Shown piece by piece: positions 61,453-64,000 of a stretch of 64,000 nt of DNA. Position numbers and translations under genes: made by a program. The notes under the pieces are model-generated. The model was not told where the DNA came from. It searched no databases and saw only the letters and a list, made by a program, of their open reading frames with translations. Each line of letters starts with the position of its first letter. Position 1 is the stretch's first letter. Origin of the DNA: Chryseobacterium pennipullorum (GTDB lineage Bacteria; Bacteroidota; Bacteroidia; Flavobacteriales; Weeksellaceae); assembly GCF_003384725.1 (NCBI RefSeq), contig NZ_QNVV01000025.1, forward strand, positions 1 to 64,000, read 5' to 3'.

Positions 61453-61460
61453 TAAATTTG
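61453..61460 (+). promoter_or_regulatory. -7 element of sufS
   Basis: TAAATTTG matches the -7 consensus exactly, 42 bases before the sufS ATG. No TTG at the normal -33 spacing. Confidence 0.45.
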
Positions 61461-61502
61461 AAGTGTTCTAAATAAGAACGTTTTTAATTAAAAAATAAAT
61501 AA

Positions 61503-62723
61503 ATGTTTGACATTCAAGAAATAAGAAACCAGTTTTCTATATTGGACAGAGAAGTGAACGGTAAGCCTCTGGTTTATCTGGATAATGCGGCTACATCTCA
61601 AAAGCCAGATTCGGTTTTGGAAGTCTGTCACGCATATTATACAGAGCTTAATGCCAATGTTCATAGGGGAATTCATACGTTGAGCCAATTGGCAACAGAA
61701 GAAATGGAACTTTCCAGAAAAAAGCTGCAAAGATTTATCAATGCAGAACATGACTTCGAAGTGATTTTTACCAAAGGAACCACAGAAGGATTAAACCTCA
61801 TTGCTTATATTCTGACGCAAAAATTACAAAAGGACGATGAAATCATCATTTCTTACCTTGAACATCATTCCAATATTGTTCCATGGCAGTTGCTTTGCGA
61901 AAGAACAGGGGCTAAACTACGTGTGATTCCTATTGATGAAAATGGTGTTCTGCAGCTGGATTATTTGGATCAGTTTTTAAGTGAAAAAACAAAGGTAGTT
62001 TCTGTAAACCAGGTTTCCAACGCATTGGGAATTGTAAATCCTGTAGAAGAAATTATTGCCAAAACCAGAAAAAACTCTGATGCCTATATCGTTATTGATG
62101 GCGCCCAGTCAGCTCCGCATTTTACAATTGATGTTCAGAAGCTGGATTGTGATTTCTTTGTTTTCTCCGGTCATAAGATGTATGCTCCCATGGGAACAGG
62201 GGTGTTGTACGGGAAACGTGAAATATTGGAAGCGCTGCCACCTTTCCATGGTGGTGGAGAAATGATTGCAACATGTTCTTTCGATGGAACGACCTATGCA
62301 GGACTCCCTTTTAAATATGAGGCAGGAACGCCCAATGTTGGAGGAAATATTGCTTTAGGTGCGGCGGTTGACTTTATGAATAAAGTAGGAAGAGAAAATA
62401 TTCAGAACCACGAAAATGCTTTACTCGAATATGCTCAAAGACAGCTTTTAGAAATAGAAGGTATTAAAATCTATGGGGAGAAGGCTAAAAGAACGGGCGT
62501 TGTCTCTTTTAACTTGGAAGGAGTGGGGATTTCCTCGGATGTGGGAATGATCCTCGACAAGATGGGGGTTGCCGTTAGAACCGGACATCACTGTACACAA
62601 CCTATTATGGACTTCTTTAATATTGCGGGTACCGTAAGAGCCAGTTTTGCGGTCTATAATACTTTTGCAGAAATTGATCTTCTTGTAGAAGGCGTACATA
62701 AAGCGAAAAAAATGTTAGGATAA
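61503..62723 (+). CDS. sufS: cysteine desulfurase SufS
   Basis: A 406-residue pyridoxal-phosphate enzyme that takes sulfur from cysteine for Fe-S clusters. Landmarks are YLDNAATSQKPDSVLEVCHAYY, NANVHRGIHTLSQLATE, the PLP Lys in FVFSGHKMYAPMGTGVLYG and the active-site Cys in VRTGHHCTQPIMDFF. This is the SufS/CsdA (group II) type. The rest of the suf system lies at 26-30.6 kb in this window, so sufS is unlinked by about 31 kb. No sufE or sufU is adjacent. Confidence 0.97.
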   Translation: MFDIQEIRNQFSILDREVNGKPLVYLDNAATSQKPDSVLEVCHAYYTELNANVHRGIHTLSQLATEEMELSRKKLQRFINAEHDFEVIFTKGTTEGLNLIAYILTQKLQKDDEIIISYLEHHSNIVPWQLLCERTGAKLRVIPIDENGVLQLDYLDQFLSEKTKVVSVNQVSNALGIVNPVEEIIAKTRKNSDAYIVIDGAQSAPHFTIDVQKLDCDFFVFSGHKMYAPMGTGVLYGKREILEALPPFHGGGEMIATCSFDGTTYAGLPFKYEAGTPNVGGNIALGAAVDFMNKVGRENIQNHENALLEYAQRQLLEIEGIKIYGEKAKRTGVVSFNLEGVGISSDVGMILDKMGVAVRTGHHCTQPIMDFFNIAGTVRASFAVYNTFAEIDLLVEGVHKAKKMLG

Positions 62724-62728
62724 AAAAT

Positions 62729-62757
62729 AAAAAGCAGCTCACGGGTTGCTTTTTTTA
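62729..62757 (+). terminator. terminator of sufS
   Basis: An 8-bp stem (62729-62736 with 62747-62754) with T residues after it, 5 bases past the sufS stop. Confidence 0.75.
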
Positions 62758-62916
62758 TTATTCAGGGACGGGGAGCATAATCTACCTGTCATAATGCCTT
62801 CGTACTTTCATTGTTTAGTTTTTTTCATAAAAATATTTAATTGTATTGATTTTATATATAATTGATTATTGTGGTAAATAATTTAGTAATTTTATTATAA
62901 CACTAAATTTTTTATT

Positions 62917-63738
62917 ATGAAAAAACTATTTTTATTCTTTTTGTTCCTGAATGGGATCTGTGACGCGCAACTGTTTTCTGAGAACTTTAACGGGAATGCC
63001 CTTCCGGCAGGCTGGACAGTAGAAAACCCTAATAGCGCTTATAACTGGGGGGTAGGCAGCGAAAACGATTTTGCTTCCTTTCCTGATGGAGCCGCTTTTT
63101 TTGATGATGATAATGCGGGGCCTTCAGGAGTTAATTCCAATGCGAGGTTGATATCCCCGGTGATCAGTCTTACAGGAGCCGTTAACCCAAAGCTTTCATT
63201 TAAGTATGCCAATAAAATTTATAATCTTAATTCGACGCTTAAGGTTGAAGTATTCAACGGAACTTCATGGGTACAGGCATTTAGTTCTGGAGGTGCTTCC
63301 GGTACATGGACTATTGATTTTAGTACATTTTCATTTATATTGACAGATTATGTCCAAACTCCAGATATAGATCTTACCCCTTATATCAATGCCAATTTCA
63401 AATTAAGATTTGTCTATGATGATCTCGGAGATTATTCTTATGGTGTGGTTGTTGATGATGTGGTGATTTCAGAGGGTGTCCTGGCGACATCTGAAGTCGC
63501 ACCCACCGATCGGGTAAACCTGTATCCTAATCCCGTGAAAGACTATGTTTCCGTTATGCTCCCTGACCCACATACAGTAGCAGCCGTAAGCGTTATAGAC
63601 ATGGCTGGAAAAACAGTAAAAACCTTTGAAAAGAAATCCGGGCCGTATGATCTGTCGGATCTTCCAAAAGGAGTGTATATCATGATGATTACTGATGGAC
63701 ATAAAGAAATCATAAGGAAAAAAATCATTAAGCAATAA
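62917..63738 (+). CDS. T9SS cargo with a choice-of-anchor J-like domain
   Basis: A 273-residue secreted protein. A signal peptide (about 1-18) precedes a jelly-roll choice-of-anchor J-type domain: SENFNGNALPAGWTVENPNSAYNWGVGSENDF, ARLISPVISLTGAVNPKLSFKYANKIYNLNSTLKVEVFNGTSW and YGVVVDDVVISEG. The type A sorting domain ends it (VNLYPNPVKDYVSVML, VIDMAGKTVKTF, LPKGVYIMMI, IRKKIIKQ). It shares this layout with the 49367-50326 protein. It is likely monocistronic; a sugar or adhesion ligand is unknown. Confidence 0.88.
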   Translation: MKKLFLFFLFLNGICDAQLFSENFNGNALPAGWTVENPNSAYNWGVGSENDFASFPDGAAFFDDDNAGPSGVNSNARLISPVISLTGAVNPKLSFKYANKIYNLNSTLKVEVFNGTSWVQAFSSGGASGTWTIDFSTFSFILTDYVQTPDIDLTPYINANFKLRFVYDDLGDYSYGVVVDDVVISEGVLATSEVAPTDRVNLYPNPVKDYVSVMLPDPHTVAAVSVIDMAGKTVKTFEKKSGPYDLSDLPKGVYIMMITDGHKEIIRKKIIKQ

Positions 63739-63753
63739 GTTTATGCCAGATCC

Positions 63754-63981
63754 GGGTAAGTTTTTATCTGTGTTATTGGTGTGATCTTTGGGAACTTCCT
63801 TGTATCCATGTTTCAAGGTTTGTTGGAAACCGCTAGAGTTCAAAGCTGTTTTAAGTCGCAAGGATTTTATCTTTGATACAAATGACTGATGTATATTTAT
63901 TTCCCACAGATTACACAGATTACGCGGATGTTTGTGTAAAATTTGCTAGAGTGGGTAAATTTTTATCTGTGTTATTGGTGT
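63754..63981. repeat. pair of 29-bp direct repeats flanking a TCTGTG-rich motif
   Basis: Copies at 63754-63782 and 63953-63981 match over 29 bases with one difference. Between them, 63902-63929 carries a tandem CAGATTAC motif (CACAGATTACACAGATTACG) whose reverse complement partly matches the repeat's ATCTGTGTTATTGG part. No reading frame covers this stretch. It looks like an interspersed intergenic repeat family at the window edge. Confidence 0.6.
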
Positions 63982-64000
63982 ATTCTAAGACATATGCAAA

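Noticed and set aside
1-64000. CRISPR arrays, tRNA or rRNA genes, insertion sequences and prophage genes
   Set aside because: I read the gaps for direct repeats, cloverleaf-like palindromes and transposase or phage motifs and found none. The only repeat pair (63754-63981) has too few copies for CRISPR.

Overview
The window looks like chromosomal DNA of a Flavobacteriia member, most likely Chryseobacterium or a close relative in Weeksellaceae. The evidence is the AT-rich composition, type IX secretion (T9SS) C-terminal sorting domains, a GLPGLI-motif protein, DUF3078 and OmpP1/FadL outer-membrane proteins, the gliding lipoprotein GldH, alternative complex III, an S46 dipeptidyl peptidase, and repeated TAnnTTTG promoter elements instead of Shine-Dalgarno-driven starts. 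The genus is an inference; no rRNA marker is present. I see no rRNA, tRNA, CRISPR array, complete insertion sequence or prophage.

Layout. 0-7.3 kb: a DPP7-like peptidase, a META-domain lipoprotein, then a minus-strand cluster of three secreted proteins (a small repeat protein, an 849-residue Gly/Asn-rich repeat protein, a T9SS cargo) and a LytTR regulator whose phosphoacceptor Asp is replaced by Glu. 7.4-19.5 kb (mostly plus): HflX, a DUF4919 protein, a CPA1 antiporter, an AlkD-like HEAT protein, a three-gene envelope cluster with two diverged paralogues (DUF4836-like), a small membrane protein, a ChaA-type antiporter, a truncated haemoglobin, a Kir-type K+ channel, a cysteine-cluster protein and a Thr/Ala-rich secreted protein. 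19.5-26 kb: a DUF1801 protein, GdhA, DprA, a rhomboid protease and two tandem DUF3078 proteins.

26-31 kb: the suf operon (sufA-like, sufB, a GNAT acetyltransferase, sufC, sufD); its cysteine desulfurase sufS lies far away at 61.5 kb. 30.8-38.4 kb: GLPGLI protein, YpfJ-type metallopeptidase, LtaS-type sulfatase, RibH, a YfgM-like TPR protein, Apt and a lipoprotein. 38.8-47.2 kb: a complete alternative complex III operon, actABCDEF, transcribed leftward from a clear promoter and ended by a strong terminator, with no cytochrome oxidase genes attached.

47.4-64 kb: a SPOR protein, a polytopic membrane protein, a T9SS cargo, SelO, then the coupled operon ricT-gldH-PBP1A, an OmpP1/FadL channel with an SGNH lipase-like lipoprotein, prs-rplY, sufS and another T9SS cargo. 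The right edge holds a pair of near-identical 29-bp direct repeats flanking a TCTGTG-rich inverted motif.

Most of the window is housekeeping and envelope biology. Nothing seen amounts to a defence island or a clearly new system. The least described parts are the DUF4836-like paralogue cluster (11.5-15.4 kb), the secreted repeat-protein cluster with its odd LytTR regulator (2.9-7.3 kb), and the ricT-gldH-PBP operon with its unusual RicT.
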